IMG/VR virus record: IMGVR_UViG_3300045996_000773
Span: 1-54,595 of that record
DNA from: a virus
Length of the DNA stretch: 54,595 nucleotides
Reading direction: 5' to 3' (one strand)
Positions within the stretch are counted from its first letter, which is position 1. Each line of letters opens with the position of its first letter. The position numbers and the translations under genes are program-made. Under the pieces are notes generated by a model. The model saw only the letters and a program-made list of their open reading frames with translations. It had not been told where the DNA came from and did not search any database. Shown here piece by piece: positions 7,741 to 17,100 of the stretch.

Positions 7741-8010
7741 ATGCTGCCTGTTGATTTTCCCGAAAGGAACTTTACATACACCAAACCGAAGGGCTGGACT
7801 GACGAGCAGTGTTCGGACCTGCAGGTATGGCGCGGTACTTCACCCCTGGAAGGTGGAGGCATGACAGCTACCATTATATCTTGCTGGCAACCGTCCAAAG
7901 AAGATATTGAGGCTATTAATGCGGGCAAACCAATCTTCTTAAAGATCCTGTCGGCTGAACAGCCGCCGGTTGAGGTAACGACTGAAAACCCATTCATCCA
8001 CCAAGATTAA
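7741..8010 (+). CDS. Small head-operon protein, unknown
   Basis: 89 aa, soluble. Features include PKGWTDEQCSDLQVWRG, CWQPSKEDIEAI and a Pro-rich LSAEQPPVEV near the C-terminus. It starts 3 bp after the preceding stop, which suggests translational coupling. I recall no defined family name; its place between portal and scaffold suggests a small structural or assembly role. Confidence 0.6.
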   Translation: MLPVDFPERNFTYTKPKGWTDEQCSDLQVWRGTSPLEGGGMTATIISCWQPSKEDIEAINAGKPIFLKILSAEQPPVEVTTENPFIHQD

Positions 8011-8026
8011 AAAAAAATCTTAACCC

Positions 8027-8848
8027 ATGTTAAAAAAAGAAACCCTACAACAAATCGCAAAACTGCTAAGGCTCAGAGAAGCTGACCTGGAAGCAGCTAT
8101 CGCGGACGAAAAAGAAGTCGATTTTCCGGTTGACACCAACCTGCATGTTTTCACTGAAACAGAAGTAACTACCCTTAAAAACAACGAGTACAAGAACGGT
8201 AAGGATAAAGGCGTTGAAATGGTAGTGAAGGAAACAAAAGAAAAGCTTGGACTCGAGTTCCAGGGGAAAACTATCGATGGGCTTATCGGTGCCGCGACTA
8301 AAAAAGCACTGGAAGACGCCAAGATCGAACCTGAGAAGCAAGTAAAAGAGCTGCAGGAGAAACTTACCACGGTCCAAAGCTCTTACAAGCAACTCGAACT
8401 GCAAGTCGCTGAAAAGGATAATGAGGTAAGTAATGTGAAGATCAAGAACGAAGTGTTTAAGTATATACCGGCCTTTGGCGAAGATGCTCCACAGTTTGAC
8501 CAGGAAGACATTTATTCAATGATGAAGCTGAAAGGTTATGAGTTTAAGAACGAAAGCGGTAAAACCGTAGCTTACAAAGACGGCAAGCAGGTTTTAGATA
8601 AAGTGTCGGAGCCTGTTGCTGTTAAAGATGTAGTAAACAGTTTTCTTATGGAAAAGAAATTGATAACCGAAGACAGACAACCGGCAGGGCGCGGCGGCGG
8701 TAACGGTAAGCCAACAACGAAATTTACGGCCTTGTCTGAGTTGAAAAAGAACTTTACTGATCAGGGCAAGAGCCTGAACGGTCAGGAGTTTATGCAGGCT
8801 GTAGAAAAAGCAACTAAGGATAATCCAGAGTTTGCTTTAGACAAGTAA
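8027..8848 (+). CDS. Capsid scaffolding protein
   Basis: 273 aa, rich in Lys/Glu with a strongly predicted coiled coil in the middle (about 95-150, for example KQVKELQEKLTTVQ and QVAEKDNEVSN) and a flexible Gly-rich linker (GRGGGNGKP, near 223). This is the classic make-up of phage scaffolding proteins, which guide prohead assembly and then leave. It sits immediately before the major capsid gene and is followed by a terminator. Confidence 0.75.
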   Translation: MLKKETLQQIAKLLRLREADLEAAIADEKEVDFPVDTNLHVFTETEVTTLKNNEYKNGKDKGVEMVVKETKEKLGLEFQGKTIDGLIGAATKKALEDAKIEPEKQVKELQEKLTTVQSSYKQLELQVAEKDNEVSNVKIKNEVFKYIPAFGEDAPQFDQEDIYSMMKLKGYEFKNESGKTVAYKDGKQVLDKVSEPVAVKDVVNSFLMEKKLITEDRQPAGRGGGNGKPTTKFTALSELKKNFTDQGKSLNGQEFMQAVEKATKDNPEFALDK

Positions 8849-8880
8849 TTTTTTGCTTGACGACTCATGTTCCATTTTTG

Positions 8881-8912
8881 CCCCGGCTGTTTCCACAGCA
8901 GGGGTTTTTTAC
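8881..8912 (+). terminator. Intrinsic terminator between scaffold and capsid
   Basis: The hairpin CCCC-G-GCTG / CAGC-A-GGGG with loop TTTCCA is followed directly by TTTTTT. It would separate capsid expression from the upstream head operon. The loop resembles those of three other terminators in the window. Confidence 0.8.
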
Positions 8913-9037
8913 TGCATTAACAAATAATTATTCTAGTTACAGGGGAATTATATTAATTTTACGGTTAATTGCGAGGCCAGGTACGGCTTTGCGGGTCTAT
9001 TCTCAATTCGGGCAAGGTAATGTCCCGGTGGTATTAT

Positions 9038-9070
9038 CCTCTAGGTACAGAGGTCTTAACTCCTAAGACC
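9038..9070 (+). promoter_or_regulatory. Overlapping hairpins in the capsid mRNA leader
   Basis: CCTCT-AGGTAC-AGAGG (9038-9053) and GGTCTTA-ACTCC-TAAGACC (9052-9070) share bases 9052-9053 and so compete. The second ends 9 nt before the capsid ATG and is followed by AATTTT. This could control translation or transcription readthrough of the capsid gene. A promoter between 8912 and 9038 is expected but I see no perfect -7 box. Confidence 0.4.
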
Positions 9071-9079
9071 AATTTTATA

Positions 9080-10102
9080 ATGGCAAATTTTGATGTAGGT
9101 AATCTGTTAACAGCCCAAACAATATTGGCTGACAGATACAAAAGACCAGAAATGAGGATGAAACCCGCCCCGGCATTCACCCTCCTGACTGGCAATGACA
9201 ACTTCCTTATTGTCGGCGCTGAAACCCTTAAAACCAGGGACGACCGCACAATTGAGGCACACTTGCTTAACAGAACAAAAAGAAGTTCTGGATCTGCAAG
9301 GGCACACGATCACACAGGTACAATTGATGATTCAAGTAAGGTAACACTGACCTGGACAACCAAGTCGGACAAAACCGCTATCAGCCTGAAATTACTCGAC
9401 AAGAACATGCATGATTTCAATACTGTGCTTGCTAACAAGCTGGAACAGGCCTGCATGAACATTCTTGAAGATAAAGAGACTGAAGCAATCGCTTACCTGG
9501 TAGCGCAGAAGTCAACCCAAAGCCCGACGCTGAAGGGTGCGACTTTTAACACGGTACCGGATGCGGTTGAAGTGGCGCTGGCCGATAAATCGCAGTTTTT
9601 CCAGATCCTGAAGTCTGTAATGCGGCAGAATTATTTCGGCGGGCAGCTTGATATTATCGCTGATCCGATAAAAATGATCTCGGCTGAGTTCCTGAACGCA
9701 CAAGGCAGCGGCAACTCAACAAACTACGGCTTCCAGTTCAATAACATGAACATTGCTGAGTCTGTCGAGTACACTGACGCTGATTACACTTCTGGAAGTG
9801 TAATCGCAATGCCAGCAGGTACTGTAGCGGCCCTTAACTGGATCCCGAAACAGAACAGGCAGGGTTGGGGGGATTACAATTCTTACGTTGGTGGTTACGG
9901 CACGTTCCAGTTCATGGGATTCACGTTCGCGTTGCATGGCTATGCTTCAAGAACGAATACCAGTGCGACAAACGGTGACGTACAGGACGTAACAATGGAG
10001 TTCGAATTGTCGCTTGATTCAAGCTTCAATAAAGCGCCATTGGTTTACACAACCAGCAGAACTGATTCTGTAATTATCCAGTTCGGTCAATTGGCAGCAT
10101 AA
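9080..10102 (+). CDS. Major capsid protein
   Basis: 340 aa from the ATG at 9080. An upstream ATG at 8969 is in frame, but the extra 37 residues look like translated leader and cover the hairpins, so MANFDVGN is preferred. The product builds the icosahedral shell. The call rests on position after scaffold, length, and a beta-rich composition with many aromatic/Gly residues near the C-terminus (KQNRQGWGDYNSYVGGYGTF). It is isolated by a terminator upstream and followed 18 bp later by a neck-region gene, as expected for a highly expressed structural gene. Confidence 0.8.
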   Translation: MANFDVGNLLTAQTILADRYKRPEMRMKPAPAFTLLTGNDNFLIVGAETLKTRDDRTIEAHLLNRTKRSSGSARAHDHTGTIDDSSKVTLTWTTKSDKTAISLKLLDKNMHDFNTVLANKLEQACMNILEDKETEAIAYLVAQKSTQSPTLKGATFNTVPDAVEVALADKSQFFQILKSVMRQNYFGGQLDIIADPIKMISAEFLNAQGSGNSTNYGFQFNNMNIAESVEYTDADYTSGSVIAMPAGTVAALNWIPKQNRQGWGDYNSYVGGYGTFQFMGFTFALHGYASRTNTSATNGDVQDVTMEFELSLDSSFNKAPLVYTTSRTDSVIIQFGQLAA

Positions 10103-10120
10103 TAAAAGTTCTTTGAAACA

Positions 10121-11185
10121 ATGGCTTATTCCAATGGATATGATATAACAGCGGTGTACGCCGCACTTAAAGACCGGGTTGGTTTTCGCCAACCGGAAGG
10201 TTCAGGTGTGCCTACGCTGACCTCAGCAGTGACCACAACAAACAGTGGGAGATACTTTCAGGACTTCCATTCCCTGGTTACTGTTAAGAACATCAAATCC
10301 ACAATGGAATTAATAAATGCAAGCGACGGGCAACTAATTACGCATTTAGAGAACATACGTAAAGCTGCAATCATGCGGGCTTTGAAAGGCGTGTTTTCTG
10401 ATTCGGAAGTAGTTGAACAGGTAAAACTGTTTAGCAGGTATGGCAAAAACGATCAGCTGATTGAAAACACCGGAAAATTTATAGGCTATGAAATTAACGT
10501 AGCAGATAGACCGGATGCAGCTGTTCAGATAGATGCCTTACACCTGTACTTCGATAGTGCAGTCACGTTTAACATATACCTTTTCAAAGATGGCGATTTA
10601 ACACCTGTGATGACGCAGCCAGTAACAACGGTTGCGAATAAAATAACAGAAGTGATCCCCACAGCTGAACGAATAATAGGCCGGGGTAAATATTACCTCG
10701 GCTATTTTCAAGCTGATCTCACTGGCGGCGCGAAAGCATACCGTGAGCAGGTTGAATGCTGGAATGATACACTAATGTTTGCAGCAAGCCCGATCCAGGC
10801 TGAAGCAATAGATGCGACAACTTTTGAACGCGACGAGATCAGCTACATACAGCCGCAAGGCCTTAATGCAGAAATGAGTTCGTTTATCGATCAAACCCGC
10901 CACATAAAGTTAAAAGCTGCGGCCTTTGATGAGTTAATAGGATTAGTACTTGCCAATTCCGTACTTGAACAAATCATTTACGCGGTAAGAATTAACCCTG
11001 AAGAAACGGTCCTAAAGGATCAACTCAATCAGGTCGGTATACAGCTTGAAACGATGGGCGCGGCGCCGATCTCGGACAGCCCCAGGATCACAGGTTTAAA
11101 ACAGCGGATAGATAGAGAAGCGAAAGCAGTTAGAGAATCTTTTTATCCAAAACCCAAATCAGTTGTAATCGATGTTGGCGACTAA
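10121..11185 (+). CDS. Head-neck region structural protein, unknown
   Basis: 354 aa, soluble. The central segment (about 115-210) alternates hydrophobic residues and aromatics (IDALHLYFDSAVTFNIYLF, GKYYLGYFQADL), suggestive of a beta-sandwich; the N- and C-terminal parts are helical. It lies between the capsid and tail tube genes and overlaps the next start by 14 bp. A head completion or decoration role is plausible by position; no family is recognised with confidence. Confidence 0.6.
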   Translation: MAYSNGYDITAVYAALKDRVGFRQPEGSGVPTLTSAVTTTNSGRYFQDFHSLVTVKNIKSTMELINASDGQLITHLENIRKAAIMRALKGVFSDSEVVEQVKLFSRYGKNDQLIENTGKFIGYEINVADRPDAAVQIDALHLYFDSAVTFNIYLFKDGDLTPVMTQPVTTVANKITEVIPTAERIIGRGKYYLGYFQADLTGGAKAYREQVECWNDTLMFAASPIQAEAIDATTFERDEISYIQPQGLNAEMSSFIDQTRHIKLKAAAFDELIGLVLANSVLEQIIYAVRINPEETVLKDQLNQVGIQLETMGAAPISDSPRITGLKQRIDREAKAVRESFYPKPKSVVIDVGD

Positions 11186-11738
11186 AACAAACCCGGTTGG
11201 TATTGACTATAATCTGCAGGCCCTTCAAACGGATCTGCATGACGCCTTAGTTGCTAAGTGGGGGATTAGTTCTGACGATTATAAATCTTACGGGCGCTGT
11301 TACAGAAAACCGACAGACCAGGGATATATCGCGGTCAACTATGAATCAGGTAACGAGTACAAGGAGGTTTATTGCGATGACACCTTAAAAGCGTTAAGCT
11401 TTTTCGGTCAGTCGGCAAGAGTTGGGTTCAATCAATTAGAGTCTACTGAAGTTCATTTAGTATTCTTCGTGAACCTGGCAGCTTTGAAACCTCTGGTTGC
11501 TCACAGGGCTGATGAAGAGGTAAGAAAAGATGTGATCTCGCTAATCGGATCTGCTTCGTATGGGTTTGCTTATATGGGTTTTGATCTATACCTCGAAAAC
11601 GTATTGAGAGAATACCCAGGGAGCAGAAGGGATAGCCGGTTAAGCATCGTCGACATGCACCCATATCATTGTTTCAGGATCAACTTGAAAGTTCAATACG
11701 ATATTAATTCAAACAATTGTACACCTTTTAAAAATTAG
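11172..11738 (+). CDS. Neck/tail-completion-type protein, unknown
   Basis: 188 aa, soluble, with a mixed fold. It overlaps the previous gene by 14 bp and ends 3 bp before the tail tube gene, the usual slot for a tail terminator or head-tail joining protein. No diagnostic motif; the function is inferred from synteny only. Confidence 0.6.
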   Translation: MLATKTNPVGIDYNLQALQTDLHDALVAKWGISSDDYKSYGRCYRKPTDQGYIAVNYESGNEYKEVYCDDTLKALSFFGQSARVGFNQLESTEVHLVFFVNLAALKPLVAHRADEEVRKDVISLIGSASYGFAYMGFDLYLENVLREYPGSRRDSRLSIVDMHPYHCFRINLKVQYDINSNNCTPFKN

Positions 11739-11741
11739 TAA

Positions 11742-12695
11742 ATGGCCTCAATATTAAATGTACCCGATTGCGCAAGTGTGGATACCGTGTTTAACACTGG
11801 TAAACCGCTTTGCGACTTCATTAAAGGTATCCCGAAGAAAGGGGTAATCCTTTTGGATAAGGGGACAACTTTTTCAACTTCCGACCTTGCTTCGGTTGCT
11901 TCATTCATCGCAGCTGTTAAGGCTAAGACGTATGCAGCCCGCGGAGGTCGTGTGTATCCTATTTGGGATATCGACAACTTCGAAGAGGAAGTTCCTGATC
12001 CAACAACTGGCGCAGTAGGTAATATGACCACTGAGCAGATTTTCGTAAGCGATCCACTCCCTGCGTTCCGCGTAGGTTACGGTGGCGGCGAATTGCAACA
12101 CGCAAGAGTCGGCGCAATGAGTGGCGGATCGTATGATTTTATGATCGTTGATGACAACTATACTGTCTACGGCACCAAGACAGGTGACGGCGGCATGAAA
12201 GGTTGGTCAACGTCTCAGATCTTCGTATATCCGTCGAAGTTCCGCGTAGCTGATGCAGTAAACCAGTATTCGTTCCGTATCCAACTTGGATCAATTGCTG
12301 AGTACCGCGAAAACATTTCAGCAGTAAAAACAAACTCTACAATTCTTACAGCCTTCGGCTTGATCAACGTTCCGTTGAGCGAGTTAAGCAAAGCTGCAAA
12401 CGTTGTAAAAGTTTTGGCGATTGCTGATGGCGGTACGAACCTGCAGCCGATTTACGGCACAGCGATTTCAGGTCTTACCTGGACTGCGAAAAAAGCAGAC
12501 GGTACTGCGTTTACAGTTACTTCTGTAGCTAACAACGCACCTGACGACGCCTATGACGTGACGTTAGACACTACCGAGTGGACAGCGTTGGGGAGTGGCG
12601 AGACTGTGACAATTTACGGACCTACAGCAGCAGCTTTGGCTGGTGCAGCAGTGGCACCGTATGAAATGATCCCGGTTATCATCACTAAACCATAA
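11742..12695 (+). CDS. Major tail (tube) protein
   Basis: 317 aa. The N-terminal two-thirds form a beta-rich body (GGGELQHARVGAMSGGSYDF and flanks). The C-terminal 90 residues (about 225-317) look like an Ig-like add-on domain (LTWTAKKADGTAFTVTS, SGETVTIYGP), a frequent decoration of siphovirus tail tubes. The slot between head-neck genes and the chaperone/tape-measure genes fits. Codon context and leader are like the other structural genes. Confidence 0.7.
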   Translation: MASILNVPDCASVDTVFNTGKPLCDFIKGIPKKGVILLDKGTTFSTSDLASVASFIAAVKAKTYAARGGRVYPIWDIDNFEEEVPDPTTGAVGNMTTEQIFVSDPLPAFRVGYGGGELQHARVGAMSGGSYDFMIVDDNYTVYGTKTGDGGMKGWSTSQIFVYPSKFRVADAVNQYSFRIQLGSIAEYRENISAVKTNSTILTAFGLINVPLSELSKAANVVKVLAIADGGTNLQPIYGTAISGLTWTAKKADGTAFTVTSVANNAPDDAYDVTLDTTEWTALGSGETVTIYGPTAAALAGAAVAPYEMIPVIITKP

Positions 12696-12699
12696 TACT

Positions 12700-12891
12700 A
12701 TGGGTATTCAGATTGACGGAGTGCATATCCTGATTTCAGACAAGTATAAGGAAATGAGCAGAAGGGACGCGGTGGCACACATGCTGAAGGAAGGGTTTGT
12801 ACCCGGAGAAACCGAACGAGAAAAGCGAATATGGGCAGCGAATGCGTATGACTTGATCAATCCTAAGAAACCAGGCCCTGAAGAAGAGTAA
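12700..12891 (+). CDS. Small tail-region protein overlapping a terminator
   Basis: 63 aa, charged and helical, starting 4 bp after the tail tube stop. Its last codons and stop lie within an intrinsic terminator (12873-12906). No recognised motif; it may help tail assembly. Confidence 0.6.
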   Translation: MGIQIDGVHILISDKYKEMSRRDAVAHMLKEGFVPGETEREKRIWAANAYDLINPKKPGPEEE

Positions 12892-12906
12892 GGGCCTTCT
12901 TTTTTG
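12873..12906 (+). terminator. Intrinsic terminator embedded in the end of a coding region
   Basis: Perfect 7-bp arms AGGCCCT (12873-12879) and AGGGCCT (12891-12897) with an 11-nt loop, followed by TCTTTTTT. The right arm starts in the stop codon of the preceding gene. It probably attenuates rather than blocks, because tail genes continue directly downstream. Confidence 0.85.
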
Positions 12907-12909
12907 ATA

Positions 12910-13356
12910 ATGACAATAGATGCTATCATAGCAAATACTGAGGCGTTAAGTATCAACCAGGTGATCGAGGAATCGGTGAGCGAAACGACAGAAGAATTAA
13001 AGAACTACCAGCAGCAGCAGATGTACTCAGGTATGCGGGCAGACGGTGAACCGATTAATCCTTTACATGGTAAGTATGCAGGCTACGCGCTTCGTACAGT
13101 TCAGATAAAGCAGAGTAAGGGTCAGGTGACTAATAGGGTAACGCTAAGAGACGAACGAAATTTTTATTTGGGAATAGTTGTTACGCCTAAGAATAATGCT
13201 GCAGAGTTTACGAGCGCAGACGGTAAAACAGATTTGCTAATTGATTACTACGGCCCACAAATATTTGGTTTGAATAAAGATTTCGCTGGTTTGTATTCCA
13301 ATAATGATCTGAAGCCCCTCGCTATTCGTAAGATACAGGAACAAATTCTAAGGTAA
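12910..13356 (+). CDS. Tail-region protein, unknown
   Basis: 148 aa from the ATG at 12910; a TTG two codons upstream is less likely because it sits in the terminator T tract. Soluble, helical at the N-terminus with a Gln-rich stretch, then a beta-rich part and a final LIDYYGPQIFGL segment. It overlaps the next start in TAATG. It lies between the tail tube and the chaperone-type genes. Confidence 0.6.
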   Translation: MTIDAIIANTEALSINQVIEESVSETTEELKNYQQQQMYSGMRADGEPINPLHGKYAGYALRTVQIKQSKGQVTNRVTLRDERNFYLGIVVTPKNNAAEFTSADGKTDLLIDYYGPQIFGLNKDFAGLYSNNDLKPLAIRKIQEQILR

Positions 13357-13598
13357 TGTCTTGCATCGGATGCACACAACAAATAATAGACGCGAATGCC
13401 AAAGAACAGGAAATACTTAAATTGGCTGCGGAAAAAGCAGAAGCAACAGGGGAGTCGCAAGCCCTCTACAGGGACGAGGAAAAACGACTCTGTTTCTTAC
13501 CAGCACCAGCAGCATTCGGATACCCCGTCTTCTTTTACGTTACACCGGAGTATAAAAACACTATGCTACGAGAGTTTTATCCTAATCATAACAGGTGA
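13356..13598 (+). CDS. Putative tail assembly chaperone, short product (frame 1)
   Basis: 80 aa, starting in the TAATG overlap with the previous gene. It begins MSCIGCTQQI with a helical Ala/Glu-rich middle. The reading frame stops at 13598, but the downstream +1 frame carries convincing protein with no usable start codon of its own. A TTTT run at 13575-13578 would allow a +1 slip from TTT TAT into ATC CTA. Siphoviruses usually have two chaperones from one start by frameshifting exactly here, just before the tape measure gene. The usual shift is -1, so a +1 shift or a sequence error must both be considered. Confidence 0.55.
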   Translation: MSCIGCTQQIIDANAKEQEILKLAAEKAEATGESQALYRDEEKRLCFLPAPAAFGYPVFFYVTPEYKNTMLREFYPNHNR

Positions 13599-14142
13599 AG
13601 ATCTTGGACCGCTGATTATTTCAGGTCAGCCGCCGGTCGATGAACTTGTATCCGCCTGGAATACTATCGCCGATGAATACGCAGAGGCCATCAAAACAGG
13701 AAAATCGAAAAGTGTTTTTGAGGCGTATAAGAAAGTCGTCAGACTTGAAGCGCAGATCAAGATGATCGATGCGTGTCTCTACTACCTGACGCAATATTAC
13801 GACGAAGAAATAGCAACGATCCTGTCGGAGAATGGATACCATTTCATTGCGCCAAACGATGACACGGAAGTTTATTTAAGGGAGATCAATATTGTAAGGA
13901 CACAAGCGAAGACGTTGATTGTAATTCTCAACCAGGCGGTGGCGCACTACAGGCTCTTATCTCCTGATAACGAACTGAAGTTCGAGAGAAGCTATCAGGA
14001 TTTTTTGAACGAGTTGGCCGTGTTAAGCGAACACCAGGGGTATGCTTTAAGGCCGAAAGAAATTACAGTGGCGGAGTATTGTGCCGTCGTGAATAGCTTC
14101 ATAAGAAAAGTAGAAGCATATAAAAAGAAGCACAATGGGTGA
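13396..14142 (+). CDS. Putative tail assembly chaperone, frameshifted long part
   Basis: The open frame is given from its only in-frame ATG (13396), but residues 1 to about 60 (Lys/Gln/Arg/Ser-rich) look like out-of-frame translation of the preceding 80-aa gene. Convincing protein starts near 13579 (ILIITGEDLGP) and runs about 187 aa: helical, with a Tyr-rich core (MIDACLYYLTQYYDEE). There is no ATG, GTG or TTG in this frame between 13396 and that point, so expression by ribosomal frameshift from 13356 is the simplest reading. The end overlaps the tape measure start by 8 bp. Confidence 0.6.
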   Translation: MPKNRKYLNWLRKKQKQQGSRKPSTGTRKNDSVSYQHQQHSDTPSSFTLHRSIKTLCYESFILIITGEDLGPLIISGQPPVDELVSAWNTIADEYAEAIKTGKSKSVFEAYKKVVRLEAQIKMIDACLYYLTQYYDEEIATILSENGYHFIAPNDDTEVYLREINIVRTQAKTLIVILNQAVAHYRLLSPDNELKFERSYQDFLNELAVLSEHQGYALRPKEITVAEYCAVVNSFIRKVEAYKKKHNG

Positions 14143-17100
14143 AACACTTTTTAACCAGTTTGCCGATGAAGGTGCGCTTGCAGCGCAGCGGGATTTCTTT
14201 TTGAATGAAATATTAAAACCAATCAAAGAAGCGATAAAAAGTACTAATGTAAATCTAGGTACTATTGACTCATCGCAATCGAAAAAAAGTGTTGATGAAC
14301 TATCTAAAACAATAGATTTACTTGAAGGTAAACTTGGGATCGCGCAGAAAGAAATAGTTGCGCTTACCGCAAGGCTAAACGAGTATGCCGCCGCAAGCAC
14401 TAATGCAGCGAAAGGCCAAAAGGACATATTAAATACAACGGCGGACCTTACAACATCTTTGAAGGAAGGTGCAAAAGCCGCTTACGATAATGCGAAAGCA
14501 AAAAAGGATGCAGCGCAAGCTGAGGTCCTGGCTGCACAAGCAGCTTATAATTCTTTGAAAGCAAAAGACGGTGTAGCAGCCGCTGAACTTAAAAGCGCAA
14601 AGGCAACGCTGGATGCAGCGAAAGCAAAACGCGATGCCGTCAATTCTGATCTTGCGGCGGCAAGAGCAGCGTTATCTACCGCAGCTGCGAAAAAGACTGT
14701 TGTAAAAGAAACCCAAGCAGAACAGAAAGCGGCAGAGGATGCAGCCAATGACTATTTGAATTTAGCGAAGGCCTATAACGATGCCGCCTTACGCGCAAAG
14801 AATTTTGCATTAAGGCTTGGCGAAAATCATCCTATCACTGTACAGGCTATTAAGGATGCTAACGACATGGGCAACACGCTCAAAAGGCTTGATGCCGCTG
14901 TGGGCCAACACCAAAGGAACGTCGGTAACTACGCGAATGCAATGACCGGCCTGGGATTTTCATTTACGCAAGTAGCAAGGGAATTGCCATCGCTTGCAGT
15001 AAACTTTCAGCAGTTTGCTTTAGCGATATCAAACAACTTACCCTTTGTCGCAGACAGCATCGCGCAAACGAAAAAGGAGTTGGCGTTATTAAGAGCTGAA
15101 GGTAAGCAAGCGCCATCGTTATTTTCATCTATCGCCAAGTCAATACTTACCTGGCAAACAGCACTTGCGGTTGGCATAACACTCTTTACAATATTTGCAA
15201 AAGAGATAAGTAAATTCTTCACAGAGTTATTTGACGGATCCACGGCATTCAGTCGGGCGCAGAAAGAGTTGTCAAAAGCTATGGCTGAGGTAAATGTTAA
15301 CGCACAGGGCCAAGTTGCAGAACTACTTACTCTTTACAAGATCACACAGGACAGCAATCAGCAATTAGATGACCAGGTTGATGCAACAAAGAAAATCTTA
15401 GAGGTAAAAGACAAGGTAAATGAAGCAACTGGCGAGAACATTCAGTTAGTAACCGATGAGAATGGAGTATTAAAGAAAAACACCGGGGAATGGGAGAAGT
15501 TAATAAAGGTATTAGTAAGGGTTGAAAAAACAAAAGCGCTTTTATCTCTTATAGGTGAACAATTTAAAAAAGTGGTTGCAGCAGAGAGTAAGGGGTTAGA
15601 AACTTTTACTACGGGAGTAGGTGATGCTTTTAGAAAATTCGGCGGCGGAAAGCTTGGAGAAGTACAGACCGAAGCCCTTCAGCAACTAAGGAGAAAGCAA
15701 GGGGTTGATGACGCTAACGCTTATTTAATAGCTTTCGAAAAACGACTCCTGGACGGTTTAATAACGGGCGAGTTCGACCTATCCGGTGTTTTCGATACTG
15801 AGGGAACCGATAAAGCGCTGAAGGAAATTAATAAGTTGTTTACTGGTGAACTTGAATTTCGCAGGGACCAGCTGTTAAAGATTGCCGATGACGAAAATAG
15901 GTTTATCGCAGAGCGTATTAAAGCAAGGGAGGAAGCGGCTAATATAGATAAGCAGATCATAAGACTTAGATCAGGTTTTGAAATATCAGAAGCCCGCAGA
16001 AATGCGGAGTTCCAAATAAAAGAACAAAAAGGCAACGCTGAAAATATTAAGATCATCCAATCCAACTTAGCGAAGGAGATCGCATTTATACAAAAAACTG
16101 CAGCCGTTGATCTGAAGCGGATCAATGCTGAACGCGATGAAGACATATTAGCCTTGCAGGATGAGTTCTATCAAGAGCTTATCAATAATGTTGCAAGAAA
16201 TGAAAAGCTATTAGCCGAAGCCAAGAAAGGCGATATAAACGTCAGATCAGAGGAAGCGAAAAAAGAGTTCGAAGAGGAAAAGTTGATTGTCCAAAAGTTT
16301 TACGATCAGGAACTAAGAATACTGTCCGCAAACTTAAAGCAAAAGAAGATCACCCTGGAAGAATATAACCTGGGGGTTAAGGCTAATGACCGGGCGTTAA
16401 AAAGAGCTTTAATTGATGCGGAGATAGACTATGTAAAAAAACTAATCGAGATTGAAAGATTGAAGCCTGACGGCGGTAACGCCATAGCGCTTGAAGCCAG
16501 ATTGTTTAATCTCAGAAAGAGTTTGAGGGATCAGGACATAAACGACTACGGTGAGTACGCAAACAAAGTTGCCGAGATCAACAAGAAGATCAATGAAGAC
16601 ATTAAAAAATCATTAGAGAAACTTGCCGATCAGGTTAAGGAAACTTTGTTTGCTGCGCTTGCGGGTACTTATGACGCGCAGATAAATAAAATACGCGATC
16701 AGATCGATGCTGTAAACGAGTTGAAAGCAGCGGAGATTGAACGCGTCAACTCTAGTACAGATACAGTAGAACAAAAAGCGGCGAGAATACAGATCATAGA
16801 AGCCAGGGCGCAAAGCCAGCGTGAAGCACTGGAAAGACGGCAAAGACAGATCGAAAAAAACAGGGCTATTGTTGAAAGGGCGTCTTCTGCATTCTCAATC
16901 ACCATTGGCGGCATAAGGGACGTTGCGCGAATAAAGGCAGCAGCAGCTCTTGCGTATGCAAATGCAATGGCTACCATTCCTCCACCGTTTAACGTGCCTG
17001 CGGCCATTGCTCTTAGATTAAACGTTTTAAAAGAGATACCTATTTCCATTGCGACTACTGCCGCAAGTTTAGCCGCCATCCTCGCCACTCCGATCCCGAG

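Noticed and set aside
8993-9070. tRNA-like size and pairing in the capsid leader (GGTCT with AGACC about 75 nt apart)
   Set aside because: No complete acceptor stem, anticodon loop with U33, or TTC-arm can be built; hairpins fit a leader better.
8969-9079. 37-residue N-terminal extension of the capsid protein
   Set aside because: The extension covers the hairpin leader and looks unlike a capsid start; MANFDVGN at 9080 is the usual type of start.
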